DNA from: Oceaniglobus ichthyenteri
Lineage (GTDB): Bacteria; Pseudomonadota; Alphaproteobacteria; Rhodobacterales; Rhodobacteraceae
Assembly (NCBI RefSeq): GCF_003057885.1
Contig: NZ_QAGK01000006.1
Location: forward strand, 62,001-126,000
DNA length: 64,000 bases
Direction: 5' to 3'
Each line of letters begins with the position of its first letter. The first letter of the stretch is position 1. The notes beneath the pieces were generated by a model, which ran no database searches, was not told the origin of the DNA, and saw only the letters and a list, made by a program, of their open reading frames with translations. The position numbers were made by a program, and so were the translations under genes. This document shows positions 45,730-56,037 of the stretch, piece by piece.

Positions 45730-47061
45730 TTACGCGCCCTTCCCTGTAAGAGTGTTGTGCATATCCATCGCCGCATCGCGCCCCTGGGCCACGGCGGTCA
45801 CGGTCAGATCGTCGCCCGCGGCCACACAATCGCCACCGGCCCAGACGCCCGGTTGCGAAGTGCGCATGGTGTGCGAAACCGTCAGGCGCGCGCCGTCCAT
45901 TTCCAATGTGTCGGGCCGGGTGTTCATCACCTGACCGATGGCGCGCAACACCTGATCGGCGGGCAGACGGAAGGTTTCGCCCATCGGTTTGCCGCTGCTG
46001 TCGGTATAGGCGAATTCGATCTCGCGCACCGCGCCATTGCCAATGATCGCAGCGGGGGCCGCGTTATAGAGGATGCGCACGCCTTTGGAGGCCGCCAGAT
46101 CCTGTTCGTATTGCGAGGCCGACATCGCCTCTTTGCCGCGCCGATAGACCATGGTGACGTTTTCAGCGCCCAGCAGTTTTGATTGCACAGCGGCATCCAC
46201 CGCCGTCATCCCGCCGCCAATCACCACCACGTTGCGCCCCACGGGCAGCGCCGACAGATCATCAGCCTGGCGCAGATCGGCAATGAAATCAACGGCATCA
46301 CGCACCCCGTCCTTGTCACCGCCATCAATCTGCAAGGCGCGCACACCACCCAGACCAAAGCCGAGGAACACGGCGTCAAAATCACTACTCAGCTCGCCCA
46401 AGGTCAATTCACCGCCCAGGGTGCGGCCATATTCAATCGTGATCCCGCCGATTTGCAGCAGCCATTCAACCTCGGCCTGGGCGAAATCATTGGTTGATTT
46501 ATAGCTGGCGATGCCAAATTCATTCAGACCGCCGGGTTTTTGGCGCGCCTCATAGATTGTCACGCCGTGGCCCAGCATCGCCAGACGATGTGCACAAGAC
46601 AGGCCCGCAGGCCCCGCGCCCACCACCGCCACCCGTTTGCCGGTATCGGGTGCGCGGGTATAAGGGTGGGGCTGATCCAGCATTGTATCGGTGGCATAGC
46701 GTTGCAATTGGCCAATCAAAACCGGCTTGCCTTCGGCCGCTTCGCGCACACAGGCCTGTTCGCACAATTGTTCGGTCGGGCAGACCCGGGCACACATGCC
46801 GCCCAGAATATTTTGATCAAAAATCGTGCGCGCCGCCGCTTCGGGGGTGCCGGTGGCGATTTGGCGAATGAACAGCGGAATATCAATTTCCGTCGGACAG
46901 GCGGTGATACAGGGCGCATCATGGCAGAAATAACATCGGTCTGCGGCCACTGCCGCTTCGTGATGATCCAGGGGGGCGTGCAGATCCTGGAAATTCTCAC
47001 CATAGGTTTCGGGGGTCAGTCGGCCCCCGACAATACCGGGTGTCATTTGACTGTTGCGCAT
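45730..47061 (-). CDS. preT: NAD-dependent dihydropyrimidine dehydrogenase subunit PreT
   Basis: A 443-residue GltD-like flavoprotein that passes electrons from NAD(P)H to PreA. Cysteine clusters for Fe-S centres (CYFCHDAPC...ACPTEID; GGMCARVCPTEQLCEQAC) occupy the first 110 residues, then FAD-binding VAVVGAGPAGLSCAHRLA and NAD-binding VVVIGGGMTAVDAA. The ATG at 47061 has AAAGGG upstream; the frame continues further but only through a palindromic operator candidate (47105-47132). With preA it forms the first step of uracil and thymine breakdown. Confidence 0.95.
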   Translation of the reverse strand: MRNSQMTPGIVGGRLTPETYGENFQDLHAPLDHHEAAVAADRCYFCHDAPCITACPTEIDIPLFIRQIATGTPEAAARTIFDQNILGGMCARVCPTEQLCEQACVREAAEGKPVLIGQLQRYATDTMLDQPHPYTRAPDTGKRVAVVGAGPAGLSCAHRLAMLGHGVTIYEARQKPGGLNEFGIASYKSTNDFAQAEVEWLLQIGGITIEYGRTLGGELTLGELSSDFDAVFLGFGLGGVRALQIDGGDKDGVRDAVDFIADLRQADDLSALPVGRNVVVIGGGMTAVDAAVQSKLLGAENVTMVYRRGKEAMSASQYEQDLAASKGVRILYNAAPAAIIGNGAVREIEFAYTDSSGKPMGETFRLPADQVLRAIGQVMNTRPDTLEMDGARLTVSHTMRTSQPGVWAGGDCVAAGDDLTVTAVAQGRDAAMDMHNTLTGKGA

Positions 47062-47104
47062 GGCTGCCCTTTCAGGTTGCTGTTCAAAACAGACTGCCAC
47101 AGGA

Positions 47105-47132
47105 TGAAATTTTATCAACTGGTAAAATTTCA
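47105..47132 (-). promoter_or_regulatory. RutR-like palindromic operator upstream of preT
   Basis: TGAAATTTTA (47105-47114) and TAAAATTTCA (47123-47132) form a perfect ten-base inverted repeat with an eight-base centre. The inner 16 bases TTTATCAACTGGTAAA match the E. coli RutR consensus TTGACCA-NN-TGGTCAA at 11 of 14 fixed positions. It lies 44-71 bases before preT, suggesting pyrimidine-responsive control. Confidence 0.65.
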
Positions 47133-47290
47133 CACCGGGCAGTTAATTTCACTTTGACCCGGCGCAAGGCGCGGATCCTTGCCAGACGCCCGGTTTTACG
47201 TCTTTCAACCCAGGCTGTGCTGCCATATACCGATGAAAATCCGACCGCTGGGTCGCACGGGCCAAAGAGTCACATGAGAATGAGGATGGC

Positions 47291-47776
47291 ATGACAGAAA
47301 ATAGGCATAACTCCGACGTTGCGTTCATCGAGGCGCTGGCCAAACTCCTGCGGGAGAATGACCTGACCGAACTGAGCGTCAAACGTGAGTATGGCGAAGA
47401 CGACAGTTTGAATGTGCGCGTGTCACGTTCGATGATAGCAGCGCCGCCGCCTGTTCCCGCCCCTCTGGCCACGCCATTGGCCGCGCCCGCCCCGACAACC
47501 GCACCGGCCCAGGCCGCAGGCGGCGCTGATCCCGCCGATCACCCTGGCGCTGTCACCTCGCCCATGGTCGGCACCGTTTACATGGCGCCAGAACCGGGTG
47601 CCGGAAATTTCGTAAAAGTCGGCGACACGGTGCAAGAGGGCGACACCCTGTTGATCGTCGAAGCAATGAAAACGATGAATCAGATTCCCAGCCCGAAATC
47701 CGGCACGATCAAACGCATTCTGATCGAAGATGCCTCGCCCGTCGAATTTGGCGCACCCCTGATGATCATCGAATAG
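47291..47776 (+). CDS. accB: acetyl-CoA carboxylase biotin carboxyl carrier protein
   Basis: A 161-residue carrier for the first step of fatty-acid synthesis. The N-terminal helix region, an Ala/Pro-rich flexible linker ([19 protein letters not shown]) and a C-terminal biotinyl domain are in the usual order. The biotin attachment site is [12 protein letters not shown], with Thr where E. coli has Met after the modified Lys. GAGGAT precedes the ATG. It is followed eight bases later by accC and then aat. Confidence 0.96.
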   Translation: MTENRHNSDVAFIEALAKLLRENDLTELSVKREYGEDDSLNVRVSRSMIAAPPPVPAPLATPLAAPAPTTAPAQAAGGADPADHPGAVTSPMVGTVYMAPEPGAGNFVKVGDTVQEGDTLLIVEAMKTMNQIPSPKSGTIKRILIEDASPVEFGAPLMIIE

Positions 47777-47784
47777 GACTGGTT

Positions 47785-49131
47785 ATGTTCGACAAGATTT
47801 TGATCGCCAATCGCGGCGAAATCGCTTTGCGTGTCATTCGGGCGTGCCGCGAAATGGGCATTGCATCGGTGGCGGTACATTCCACGGCCGATAGTGATGC
47901 GATGCATGTGCGGATGGCCGACGAAAGCATTTGCATCGGCCCCCCGCCGGGCACCCAAAGTTATCTCAGCGTGCCGGCGATCATTTCGGCCTGTGAAATC
48001 ACCGGGGCTCAGGCAATTCATCCGGGCTATGGTTTTCTGTCGGAAAACGCGAATTTTGTGCAGATTGTTGAAGATCACCAGCTGACATTCATCGGCCCCT
48101 CGGCGGAACATATCCGCATCATGGGCGACAAGATTTCGGCCAAGGAAACCATGCGCAAACTGGGTGTGCCCTGTGTGCCCGGCAGCGAAGGTGGCGTGCC
48201 CGATCTGGAAACCGCCAAGGTGGTGGCAAAGGATATCGGCTATCCCGTCATCATCAAAGCCACCGCCGGTGGGGGTGGCCGTGGCATGAAACTGGCCAAA
48301 ACCGAATCCGATCTGGAAAACGCATTTCGCACTGCGCGCAGCGAATCCAAAGCGGCGTTCGGCAATGACGAAGTCTATATCGAAAAATATCTGACCACAC
48401 CGCGCCACATCGAAATTCAGGTGTTTGGCGATGGCAAAGGGCGCGCCGTGCATCTGGGCGAACGCGATTGTTCGCTGCAACGCCGCCACCAAAAAGTGTT
48501 GGAAGAGGCCCCCGGCCCCGCCATCAGCGCCGAACAGCGCGCGCGTATTGGCAAGGTTTGCGCCGATGCCGTGGCCAAGATCGGATATTCCGGTGCGGGT
48601 ACAATCGAGTTTCTTTACGAAAACGATGAATTCTATTTCATCGAAATGAACACCCGTCTTCAGGTTGAACATCCGGTGACCGAGGCTGTGTTTGGCGTTG
48701 ATCTGGTGCGCGAACAAATCCGTGTGGCTGCCGGTTTGCCGATGGATCTGAACCAGGATACGCTGCGCATGAATGGCCATGCGATCGAGGTGCGGATCAA
48801 CGCAGAAAAACTGCCGAATTTCGCGCCGTCCCCCGGCACAATCAGCCAGTATCACGCGCCCGGCGGGTTGGGGGTGCGCATGGATTCGGCGCTGTATGAC
48901 GGATATCGTATTCCGCCCTATTACGATTCGCTGATCGGAAAGCTGATCGTTCATGGCCGTGATCGCCCCGAGGCCCTGGCGCGATTGTCGCGTGCCTTGG
49001 GTGAGCTGATCATTGATGGCGTCGATACCACCGTGCCATTGTTTCACGCGCTGTTGCGCGAAGAAGCCGTGCAAACCGGGCGTTACAATATCCATTGGCT
49101 GGAGCATTGGTTGGAAACCAATCTGGGCTGA
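47785..49131 (+). CDS. accC: acetyl-CoA carboxylase biotin carboxylase subunit
   Basis: A 448-residue ATP-grasp enzyme that carboxylates the biotin on AccB using bicarbonate and ATP. It shows the N-terminal [25 protein letters not shown], the ATP-binding [12 protein letters not shown] near residues 159-170, and [16 protein letters not shown] near 288 with the metal-binding Glu and catalytic Arg/Glu. The length is that of E. coli AccC. Its stop is directly followed by the aat ATG, so all three genes probably share one mRNA. Confidence 0.98.
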   Translation: MFDKILIANRGEIALRVIRACREMGIASVAVHSTADSDAMHVRMADESICIGPPPGTQSYLSVPAIISACEITGAQAIHPGYGFLSENANFVQIVEDHQLTFIGPSAEHIRIMGDKISAKETMRKLGVPCVPGSEGGVPDLETAKVVAKDIGYPVIIKATAGGGGRGMKLAKTESDLENAFRTARSESKAAFGNDEVYIEKYLTTPRHIEIQVFGDGKGRAVHLGERDCSLQRRHQKVLEEAPGPAISAEQRARIGKVCADAVAKIGYSGAGTIEFLYENDEFYFIEMNTRLQVEHPVTEAVFGVDLVREQIRVAAGLPMDLNQDTLRMNGHAIEVRINAEKLPNFAPSPGTISQYHAPGGLGVRMDSALYDGYRIPPYYDSLIGKLIVHGRDRPEALARLSRALGELIIDGVDTTVPLFHALLREEAVQTGRYNIHWLEHWLETNLG

Positions 49132-49785
49132 ATGCAGCACGGCGCGCCGCACCCTTTGACGCCCGAACTGATTGTTCGGGCCTATGCTGCGGGCATCTTT
49201 CCGATGGCCGACAGCCGCGACTCCGATGAGATCCATTGGATCGATCCGCAACAGCGGGGCGTTTTCCCGTTAGACGGGTTTCATATTTCGCGCCGTCTGC
49301 GCCGCCGCATTCGCCGCGCGCCGTTTGAAATTTCGTTCGATCAGGATTTTGCAGGCGTTGTTACCGGCTGTGCCGCACGCGATGAAACATGGATCAACGC
49401 CACGATCTTTGATCTTTATACCCAACTTTTCCGCGCCGGTTTTGCCCATTCGATTGAGGTGTGGAAGGATGACACCCTTGTTGGCGGGGTGTACGGGCTG
49501 GCCATTGGTGCGGCGTTCTTTGGCGAAAGCATGTTTTCCACACAAACCGATGCGTCAAAAATCGCGCTTGCCTATCTGATTGATCGGCTGCGCCAAGGCG
49601 GGTTCAAATTGTTTGACACACAATTCATCACCGCGCATCTGGCCAGTCTGGGTGCGGTTGAAATCAGCCGCCTGCGATATCACCGCCGTTTGACCAAAGC
49701 CTTGGAAACACGGGCAGATTTTCACCGTGCGGGCCCGGTCCCGACCCCGGATCAGATGTTGCAGCGAATGACCCAAACATCGTAA
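49132..49785 (+). CDS. aat: leucyl/phenylalanyl-tRNA--protein transferase
   Basis: A 217-residue enzyme of the N-degron pathway that adds Leu or Phe to proteins with N-terminal Lys or Arg, marking them for ClpAP. Family marks are ELIVRAYAAGIFPMADS, IHWIDPQQRGVFPLDGFHISRRLRR, GLAIGAAFFGESMFS and LFDTQFITAHLASLGA. It begins immediately after accC. Its last 34 bases overlap the 3' end of the converging DUF2155 gene. Confidence 0.96.
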   Translation: MQHGAPHPLTPELIVRAYAAGIFPMADSRDSDEIHWIDPQQRGVFPLDGFHISRRLRRRIRRAPFEISFDQDFAGVVTGCAARDETWINATIFDLYTQLFRAGFAHSIEVWKDDTLVGGVYGLAIGAAFFGESMFSTQTDASKIALAYLIDRLRQGGFKLFDTQFITAHLASLGAVEISRLRYHRRLTKALETRADFHRAGPVPTPDQMLQRMTQTS

Positions 49786-50141
49786 CGCGGATGCTCCAAC
49801 GCGTTTAATGCCGGGCTTGAGGCGATCATCCATCCCTGAAAATGCGGCACATCCACACCTGCATCGCGAATCACCAACCATACATAGGCTTCGCCAGTCG
49901 GGTTGTTGCGCGGATACCGGCAATCGCCCAAGGTGATCTGTAAATTTCCCAAGGCAACGGTTTGTCCAACCGAAATATCAATCTCGGCCACGATCCCAGA
50001 TATTTTATCAAGGCCGCGCAAAAACGCCCCCGGCGCGCTGGATACACGGGCGGTTTGTGTTTCGCTTTCGGTTTCACCGATTTGCGCAAACACCGGCGAT
50101 GCCAGCCCAAGGGCGGCACAGAAAATCATCCGCGCGATCAT
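49752..50141 (-). CDS. DUF2155 exported protein
   Basis: A 129-residue protein with a signal peptide (MIARMIFCAALGLASPVFA) followed by a DUF2155 domain: VAEIDISVGQTVALGNLQITLGDCRYP, then EAYVWLVIRDAG and FQGWMIASSPALNALEHPRYDVWVIRC. Two cysteines may form a disulfide. The function is unknown. Alphaproteobacteria keep it next to mlaD and the NDUFA12-type gene. The ATG at 50141 overlaps the mlaD stop (TGATG). Confidence 0.88.
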   Translation of the reverse strand: MIARMIFCAALGLASPVFAQIGETESETQTARVSSAPGAFLRGLDKISGIVAEIDISVGQTVALGNLQITLGDCRYPRNNPTGEAYVWLVIRDAGVDVPHFQGWMIASSPALNALEHPRYDVWVIRCNI

Positions 50142-50587
50142 CAATCTGATCCGCCTGAGACATATTTAAGCAATAGATTCAAAAGGCTGACTGCACTTTG
50201 TGTATCCTCGATCTCGGAACCCTGTTCCAGATTAAATGGCGATCCGCCCGGGAGTATTTCGATGAAATTGCCGCCCAACAACCCTTCGGAGGCCACGATC
50301 ACGGCGGTGTCTTCGGGCAGTTCCAGATCCTTGCGAATCGCAAACACCGCATCGGCGCGAAAGGTTTCGGCATTCAGGTTCAACGCCGTCACCGTGCCAA
50401 CCCGCACGCCGCCCAACCGCACATCACTTCCGACAGACACGCCTTCGACTGAACGAAAACTGGCCGTCAGCGGATAGGTATCACCGCCCTGCCCCAACCC
50501 TGCCACTTGCGCCGCATAAAGGCCAAAGCCCAACGCCGCGGCCAGAACAACGCCGCCGGTCACAACTTCGGTCATGTGATCCGCCAT
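50141..50587 (-). CDS. mlaD: MlaD-family lipid transport protein (MCE domain)
   Basis: A 148-residue protein anchored by an N-terminal membrane segment (EVVTGGVVLAAALGFGLYAA) with one periplasmic MCE domain (YPLTASFRSVEGVSVGSDVRLGGVRVGTV) and a C-terminal helix. In E. coli MlaD hexamers carry phospholipids between MlaFEB and MlaC. The partner genes mlaF, mlaE and mlaC are not beside it here, which is common in Rhodobacterales. It starts seven bases after the NDUFA12-type gene. Confidence 0.92.
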   Translation of the reverse strand: MADHMTEVVTGGVVLAAALGFGLYAAQVAGLGQGGDTYPLTASFRSVEGVSVGSDVRLGGVRVGTVTALNLNAETFRADAVFAIRKDLELPEDTAVIVASEGLLGGNFIEILPGGSPFNLEQGSEIEDTQSAVSLLNLLLKYVSGGSD

Positions 50588-50593
50588 TGCGGT

Positions 50594-50977
50594 TTACTCC
50601 GGGCTCCAGGCCTCGTAATCGCTGCGCTTTTTCGGATCGGTCCGGCGCAATGAACCGGCCGGCGCATAAGCTTCGGGCGTGCCGGTCATATTGGGCAGAT
50701 GTGGCTTTTCCCACGCGCGGTGCACCAAAGGCGCGGTCGTCGGCGGTTCGGCCCAGGTGTGGTGCAACCAGCCATGCCATTCGGGCGATACGCGCGATGC
50801 TTCGGGTTCGCCATTATACATCACCCAGCGGCGACTTTTGTCAGCGGTTTGAAAAAACACGTTACCCTGGGCATCTTCGCCCACCTTCACGCCTTTGCGG
50901 TTTGACCACAACTGGGTGTTCAGAGTCGGACCATTCCACCAGGTGAAAGCCCGCATAATTTTGGAAAAAACGCTCAT
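50594..50977 (-). CDS. NADH:ubiquinone oxidoreductase subunit NDUFA12-like
   Basis: A 127-residue accessory subunit of respiratory complex I (B17.2 family), found in mitochondria and Alphaproteobacteria. The signature is [32 protein letters not shown], then [26 protein letters not shown]. The ATG at 50977 is preceded by GGAG. The frame extends upstream without family similarity. It leads the NDUFA12-mlaD-DUF2155 operon, which is conserved in this order. Confidence 0.95.
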   Translation of the reverse strand: MSVFSKIMRAFTWWNGPTLNTQLWSNRKGVKVGEDAQGNVFFQTADKSRRWVMYNGEPEASRVSPEWHGWLHHTWAEPPTTAPLVHRAWEKPHLPNMTGTPEAYAPAGSLRRTDPKKRSDYEAWSPE

Positions 50978-51109
50978 TATGGTCTCCGAAATCGTTGTGC
51001 CCAGATATGGACCATGCGCGCGCCAAGGTCTAGGGGCAGTTGCCATTTCGCGGCAGTTCCATCGCGGGCCAAGCCGTGAACGTGCGTGTTTTGAGCAAGG
51101 AAACGCCGG

Positions 51110-51144
51110 AAAAAACGAAGGTGGTGCATGAAACATGCACCACC
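51110..51144 (-). terminator. intrinsic terminator of clpX
   Basis: On the minus strand a perfect 11-pair stem (GGTGGTGCATG with CATGCACCACC, loop of three) is followed by TTCG and six T residues. It lies 60 bases past the clpX stop and before the NDUFA12-type operon. Confidence 0.85.
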
Positions 51145-51204
51145 CCTAAATCACGACCGGATTTTCACCCCAACGCGCCCGCCAATGAAATGCGGCGCGA
51201 TGCG

Positions 51205-52470
51205 TTAACTTGCCGAGGCAGATTCGGCCTTTTTCTTGGTATCCGAATGGATCATCAGCGGCGAAGCGTCGGAATTAACCGCCTCTTCGTTCACCACAAC
51301 CTCTTCCACACTGTCCATACCGGGCAGATCGAACATGGTATCAAGCAGGATATCCTCCATGATCGAGCGCAGCCCCCGCGCCCCGGTTTTACGCTGTACC
51401 GCCCGTTTGGCAATGGATTGCAACGCGTCATCCGTGAACGTCAGTTGCGCATCTTCCAGTTCGAACAGGCGCTGATACTGTTTGACCAAGGCGTTCTTTG
51501 GCTGCGTCAGAATCGTGACCAACGCGTCTTCGTCCAGATCGGTGAGCGTGGCGATCACCGGCAAACGGCCAACAAATTCGGGAATCAGGCCGAATTTCAA
51601 CAGATCTTCAGGCTCAAGCTCGGTAAAGACTTCGCCAACACCGCGGCTTTCATTGTCTTTCACATCGGCGCCAAAGCCCATCGCGCTGCCTTTGCCGCGG
51701 GCCGAAATGATCTTTTCAAGACCGGCAAACGCCCCGCCACAGATGAACAGGATATTGGTGGTATCCACCTGAAGGAACTCTTGCTGGGGATGTTTGCGCC
51801 CACCCTGGGGCGGCACCGAGGCAACCGTGCCTTCCATGATTTTCAACAACGCCTGCTGCACACCCTCGCCCGACACATCGCGTGTTATGCTGGGATTGTC
51901 GGATTTGCGGGTGATCTTGTCGACCTCGTCAATATAAACGATGCCGCGTTGCGCGCGTTCAACGTTGTATTCCGATGCCTGCAACAGTTTCAGGATAATG
52001 TTTTCAACATCTTCGCCGACATACCCGGCCTCGGTCAATGTGGTGGCATCGGCCATGGTAAAGGGCACATCAAGAATGCGCGCCAGCGTTTGTGCCAGCA
52101 ATGTCTTGCCGCACCCGGTGGGGCCGATCAGCAAAATATTGGATTTCGCCAGTTCAATATCCGATTTTCCGGCATTGTTCAGACGTTTGTAATGGTTGTG
52201 AACCGCCACCGACAGCACACGTTTGGCGTGCACCTGGCCGATCACATAATCATCCAGCACTTGGCAAATCTCTTTCGGGGTTGGCACCCCGTCGCTGGAT
52301 TTCAACGAGGCTGATTTCGTTTCCTCGCGGATGATATCCATGCACAGTTCGACACATTCATCGCAGATGAACACCGTCGGCCCGGCAATAAGTTTGCGCA
52401 CTTCGTGCTGACTTTTACCGCAGAATGAGCAGTAAAGGGTGTTTTTGCTATCGCCTGAATTGTTCGCCAT
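51205..52470 (-). CDS. clpX: ATP-dependent Clp protease ATP-binding subunit ClpX
   Basis: A 421-residue AAA+ unfoldase that feeds proteins to ClpP. The N-terminal zinc-binding domain has [11 protein letters not shown]...[10 protein letters not shown] (about 14-45), Walker A is [15 protein letters not shown] near residue 122, Walker [10 protein letters not shown] near 187, and the ClpP-binding IGF-type loop region follows. The length is normal. It lies downstream of clpP on the same strand with 131 bases between, including a likely promoter (52540-52568), so it can be expressed separately. Confidence 0.98.
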   Translation of the reverse strand: MANNSGDSKNTLYCSFCGKSQHEVRKLIAGPTVFICDECVELCMDIIREETKSASLKSSDGVPTPKEICQVLDDYVIGQVHAKRVLSVAVHNHYKRLNNAGKSDIELAKSNILLIGPTGCGKTLLAQTLARILDVPFTMADATTLTEAGYVGEDVENIILKLLQASEYNVERAQRGIVYIDEVDKITRKSDNPSITRDVSGEGVQQALLKIMEGTVASVPPQGGRKHPQQEFLQVDTTNILFICGGAFAGLEKIISARGKGSAMGFGADVKDNESRGVGEVFTELEPEDLLKFGLIPEFVGRLPVIATLTDLDEDALVTILTQPKNALVKQYQRLFELEDAQLTFTDDALQSIAKRAVQRKTGARGLRSIMEDILLDTMFDLPGMDSVEEVVVNEEAVNSDASPLMIHSDTKKKAESASAS

Positions 52471-52539
52471 CGCTTAACCTCTGGGCCTGTGTTCCGCCGT
52501 ATTCCGCCGACTTGTGCCGGTCGGTCTGCCCTGTGCCTT

Positions 52540-52568
52540 AGCCTAGGACAGACAATTTTGGGCCGCAA
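52540..52568 (-). promoter_or_regulatory. candidate promoter of clpX
   Basis: On the minus strand TTGCGG (52568-52563), a 17-base spacer and TAGGCT (52545-52540) lie about 70 bases before the clpX ATG. The -10 is a weak match, so this is tentative. Confidence 0.35.
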
Positions 52569-52601
52569 CGCCAAAGTGGCGCGCGATTGTCACAATGCCG
52601 C

Positions 52602-53231
52602 TTACACCGACACATCGCTTTTTTCACGATTTTCAACGATCTCGTCGATGTGACCCCATTCTTTTGCTTCTTCGGGTGACATGAATTTGTCACGCTCCAA
52701 CGCTTTTTCAACCGCCTTATAGGTTTGGCCGGTGTGTTTTACGTAGATTTTATAAAGCTGTTCGCGCACTTTCTGGGTTTCAGCCGCGTGAATCATGATA
52801 TCACTGGCCTGCCCCTGATATCCGCCGCTGGGCTGGTGCACCATGATCCGCGCATTGGGCAGCGCAAAGCGCATGCCTTTTGCCCCCGCCGCTGACAGAA
52901 CCGATCCCATGCTGGCCGCTTGACCAACGACAAGTGTGGATACCTTGGGTTTGATATACTGCATCGTGTCGTAAATCGAAAGGCCCGCCGTCACCACGCC
53001 ACCGGGGCTGTTGATGTACATGCTGATGTCTTTGGTGGGGTTTTCCGCCTCAAGATGCAGCAATTGCGCCACGACCAGTTGGCTCATCCCGTCGTGCACC
53101 GGGCCGTTGACGAAAATGATCCGTTCTTTCAACAGGCGCGAAAAGATATCATAGGCGCGCTCGCCCCGGCTGGTTTGTTCTACAACCATGGGAACCAGGT
53201 TGTTGGTAAAATAGTTCACTGGATCTTGCAT
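52602..53231 (-). CDS. clpP: ATP-dependent Clp protease proteolytic subunit
   Basis: A 209-residue serine protease that assembles into tetradecameric rings with ClpX or ClpA. The catalytic Ser is in [14 protein letters not shown] (near residue 103), the His in [13 protein letters not shown] (near 128), and the Asp lies in the following helix region. I took the ATG at 53231 ([16 protein letters not shown]), which fits the family start. Upstream, CTTGCAG and CGATACTA with short spacing could be a heat-shock promoter, but the match is poor. Confidence 0.97.
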   Translation of the reverse strand: MQDPVNYFTNNLVPMVVEQTSRGERAYDIFSRLLKERIIFVNGPVHDGMSQLVVAQLLHLEAENPTKDISMYINSPGGVVTAGLSIYDTMQYIKPKVSTLVVGQAASMGSVLSAAGAKGMRFALPNARIMVHQPSGGYQGQASDIMIHAAETQKVREQLYKIYVKHTGQTYKAVEKALERDKFMSPEEAKEWGHIDEIVENREKSDVSV

Positions 53232-53372
53232 ATGTGCCTGCCTGTTGCCTGTGGTTTTCGGGAATACCGTAAAACCGTTTCCCAAGTCTTAGTATCGCGG
53301 TCGGGGGGCTGCAAGGGCCGGGCCGATATTCGCCGCCCTTGAACAACACTGGCCACGACTTAAAACCTAGTC

Positions 53373-54539
53373 ATGAAAAATCAATTCCCGCCAACCCGCA
53401 CCGCCGCCCTGGCCCGCCTGGCCGCGTTCATCCCCCATGCCGGGTGGGATTACGCGCGCAGCCGCAATTTTGACCGCGCCGATGCCACGGCGCGGCTGTC
53501 GCCCTATATCCGGCATCGCGTGATCACCGAACACGAAGTTGTCAGCGCCGTTTTGGCGCAACACGATGCGCGCAGCGCCGAGAAATTCATTCAGGAGGTA
53601 TTCTGGCGCAGCTATTGGAAAGGCTGGTTGGAACTGCGCCCGTCAATCTGGCAGGACTATCGCCGCGACCTTTGCGCAGCGCACAATCGGGTGCAAACCG
53701 AATCTGGCCTGCGCGCCGATTTTCAATCGGCCTGTAAGGGGCAGACCGGGATCGAATGTTTCGATCATTGGGCGCAGGAATTGGCCGATACCGGATATCT
53801 GCACAATCACGCGCGGATGTGGTTTGCCTCGATCTGGATATTCACCCTGCGCCTGCCCTGGGTATTGGGGGCCGATCTGTTTTTACGCTCGCTTTTGGAT
53901 GGCGACGCGGCCAGTAATATACTTTCCTGGCGCTGGGTGGCCGGGGTGCAGACGCGGGGCAAAAATTATCTGGCAACGGCGGAAAACATCGCAAAATTTA
54001 CCGAAGGGCGGTTTAACCCCATCGGCCAACTGGTTGAAAGTGCTGAACCCTTGCAAGGCCCGGATCGTCCCGCGCCCACCCCATTGCGGCCTCTGGCGCC
54101 CCTGCAACCGGGCGCCAACACTGGCCTGTTGATCCATGACGATGATGTGACCGGCGCACCGTTGGACACCGCGCAACACATCGCAACCCTGAACGCGACA
54201 AGCGCACGCTCGCCCCTGCAAACCGCCGCTCATGTTGATGCATTCGCCACCGCGGTCTTGGCCGATGCCACCATGGGGGTGCCGGTTACACCGCTGAGCA
54301 GCGCGCAACAGATCGCGGATTGGGCCGCCACCCACGATCTGACCCAGATCGCCCTGCCCTATGCGCCCACCGGCCCGGTGCGCGATACGCTTGATGAACT
54401 GGTCAACATTGCGCCCCACCTCACGTTGGCCCAAATCCGCCGGGAATGGGACAGCGCCTGCTGGCCCCATGCCACCCACGGATTTTTCCGGTTCAAAAAA
54501 CAGATACCGGCGCTGATTGATCGGTTGATCACACCATAA
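53373..54539 (+). CDS. photolyase/cryptochrome-like FAD-binding protein with FAD domain first
   Basis: A 388-residue protein. Residues 1-225 resemble the FAD-binding half of DNA photolyases: [56 protein letters not shown] and [17 protein letters not shown]. The usual N-terminal antenna domain is missing there. Instead, a proline-rich linker leads to a 150-residue alpha/beta part ([46 protein letters not shown]) that may be a Rossmann-like domain. Light-driven DNA repair or light sensing are the possible roles. The gene ends 11 bases inside the converging glpK. Confidence 0.85.
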   Translation: MKNQFPPTRTAALARLAAFIPHAGWDYARSRNFDRADATARLSPYIRHRVITEHEVVSAVLAQHDARSAEKFIQEVFWRSYWKGWLELRPSIWQDYRRDLCAAHNRVQTESGLRADFQSACKGQTGIECFDHWAQELADTGYLHNHARMWFASIWIFTLRLPWVLGADLFLRSLLDGDAASNILSWRWVAGVQTRGKNYLATAENIAKFTEGRFNPIGQLVESAEPLQGPDRPAPTPLRPLAPLQPGANTGLLIHDDDVTGAPLDTAQHIATLNATSARSPLQTAAHVDAFATAVLADATMGVPVTPLSSAQQIADWAATHDLTQIALPYAPTGPVRDTLDELVNIAPHLTLAQIRREWDSACWPHATHGFFRFKKQIPALIDRLITP

Positions 54540-56013
54540 GCGTGGCCTGTACCGCATTTTTCCAACGGCTGTATTTCGCCGCGCGCACATCTTCTGCCAT
54601 TTCGGGTTCAAACCGCCGCTCTAACGCCCATTCGGCGGCAAACCCGGCCTGATCGGGGTAAACCCCGGCGCGCATTCCCGCCAGCCACGCCGCACCCAAC
54701 GCGGTGGTTTCCAAAACCGAAGGGCGATCAACCGGCGCGCCGATGATGTCTGACAGGAATTGCATGGCCCAATCACTTGCGCTCATCCCGCCATCAACGC
54801 GCAGGATGGCCGCACCGGGCGCCGACCAATCGGCCTGCATCGCCTCTAGCAGATCGCGGGTTTGATAGCCCACGGATTCCAACGCCGCCTGGGCAAATTC
54901 CGCAGGCCCCGAATTGCGCGTCAGCCCGTAAATCGCACCGCGACAATCGGCGTTCCAATAGGGCGCGCCAAGGCCCACAAAGGCCGGCACAAGTATCACA
55001 TCCTGCGATGGATCGGCCCCTGCCGCCAGCGGATGGGTTTCTTTTGCCTCGCGGATGATCTTCAACCCATCGCGCAACCATTGCACCACGGCACCCGCGA
55101 TAAATATCGACCCTTCAAGGGCATAGGTGGGTTTGCCATCAAACTGATAGGCCACAGTGGTCAGCAACCGGTTTTGCGATGTCACCGCATCCGACCCGGT
55201 GTTCAACAGCGCAAAACACCCGGTGCCATAGGTTGATTTCAACATTCCCGGTTCAAAACACGCCTGTCCCACGGTCGCCGCCTGCTGATCGCCCGCCACC
55301 CCCATGATCGGAATTTCACGGCCAAACAGATCGGACCGGGTGACGCCGAAATCGGCAGCGCAATCTTTAACCTCGGGCAGCATCTCCATCGGGATGTCCA
55401 GCATTTCGCAAATCGTCGATGACCACCGCCCCTTGTGAATGTCATACAGCATGGTGCGACAGGCATTGGTGGCATCGGTCATATGCGACGCGCCGCCGGT
55501 CAGCTTCCAGATCAGAAATGTATCAACCGTCCCAAACAGCAATTTTCCCGCGCGCGCCTTTTCGCGCGCCCCATCGACGTTATCCAACACCCATTTCAGT
55601 TTGGTTCCTGAAAAATATGGGTCAAGCAACAGGCCAGTGCGTTTTGTGACCATATCCTCGTGGCCGTCGGCCTTCAGCTTCTGGCACATTTCCGATGTGC
55701 GCCGATCCTGCCACACGATGGCCCTGTGCACCGGTTGGCCGGTGTCCTTATCCCACACCACCACGGTTTCGCGCTGATTGGTGATGCCGATGGCGGCAAT
55801 GTCAGACACCGCGATGCCGGTTTTTTCAATCACGGCGCGGCAGGTGGCCGCCGCCGTTGCCCACAGATCCGATACTTCATGTTCAACCCATCCACTTTTG
55901 GGATAATGCTGTTCAAACTCTTCCTGCGCTGTGCCGGCGACGTTCATCTTCGCATCGAATAGAATCGCCCGTGTCGATGTGGTGCCTTGGTCAATCGCCA
56001 TCACATAGGTCAT
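54529..56013 (-). CDS. glpK: glycerol kinase
   Basis: A 494-residue FGGY-family kinase that converts glycerol to glycerol 3-phosphate. It starts with [23 protein letters not shown], has [30 protein letters not shown] near residue 80 and [30 protein letters not shown] near 245, plus the C-terminal ATP-site [19 protein letters not shown] near 405. It lies 24 bases downstream of glpD on the same strand. No glycerol facilitator or glpR regulator is in the window. Confidence 0.97.
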   Translation of the reverse strand: MTYVMAIDQGTTSTRAILFDAKMNVAGTAQEEFEQHYPKSGWVEHEVSDLWATAAATCRAVIEKTGIAVSDIAAIGITNQRETVVVWDKDTGQPVHRAIVWQDRRTSEMCQKLKADGHEDMVTKRTGLLLDPYFSGTKLKWVLDNVDGAREKARAGKLLFGTVDTFLIWKLTGGASHMTDATNACRTMLYDIHKGRWSSTICEMLDIPMEMLPEVKDCAADFGVTRSDLFGREIPIMGVAGDQQAATVGQACFEPGMLKSTYGTGCFALLNTGSDAVTSQNRLLTTVAYQFDGKPTYALEGSIFIAGAVVQWLRDGLKIIREAKETHPLAAGADPSQDVILVPAFVGLGAPYWNADCRGAIYGLTRNSGPAEFAQAALESVGYQTRDLLEAMQADWSAPGAAILRVDGGMSASDWAMQFLSDIIGAPVDRPSVLETTALGAAWLAGMRAGVYPDQAGFAAEWALERRFEPEMAEDVRAAKYSRWKNAVQATLMV

Positions 56014-56037
56014 TGAAACTCCTCCCTTTTGGGCCGT

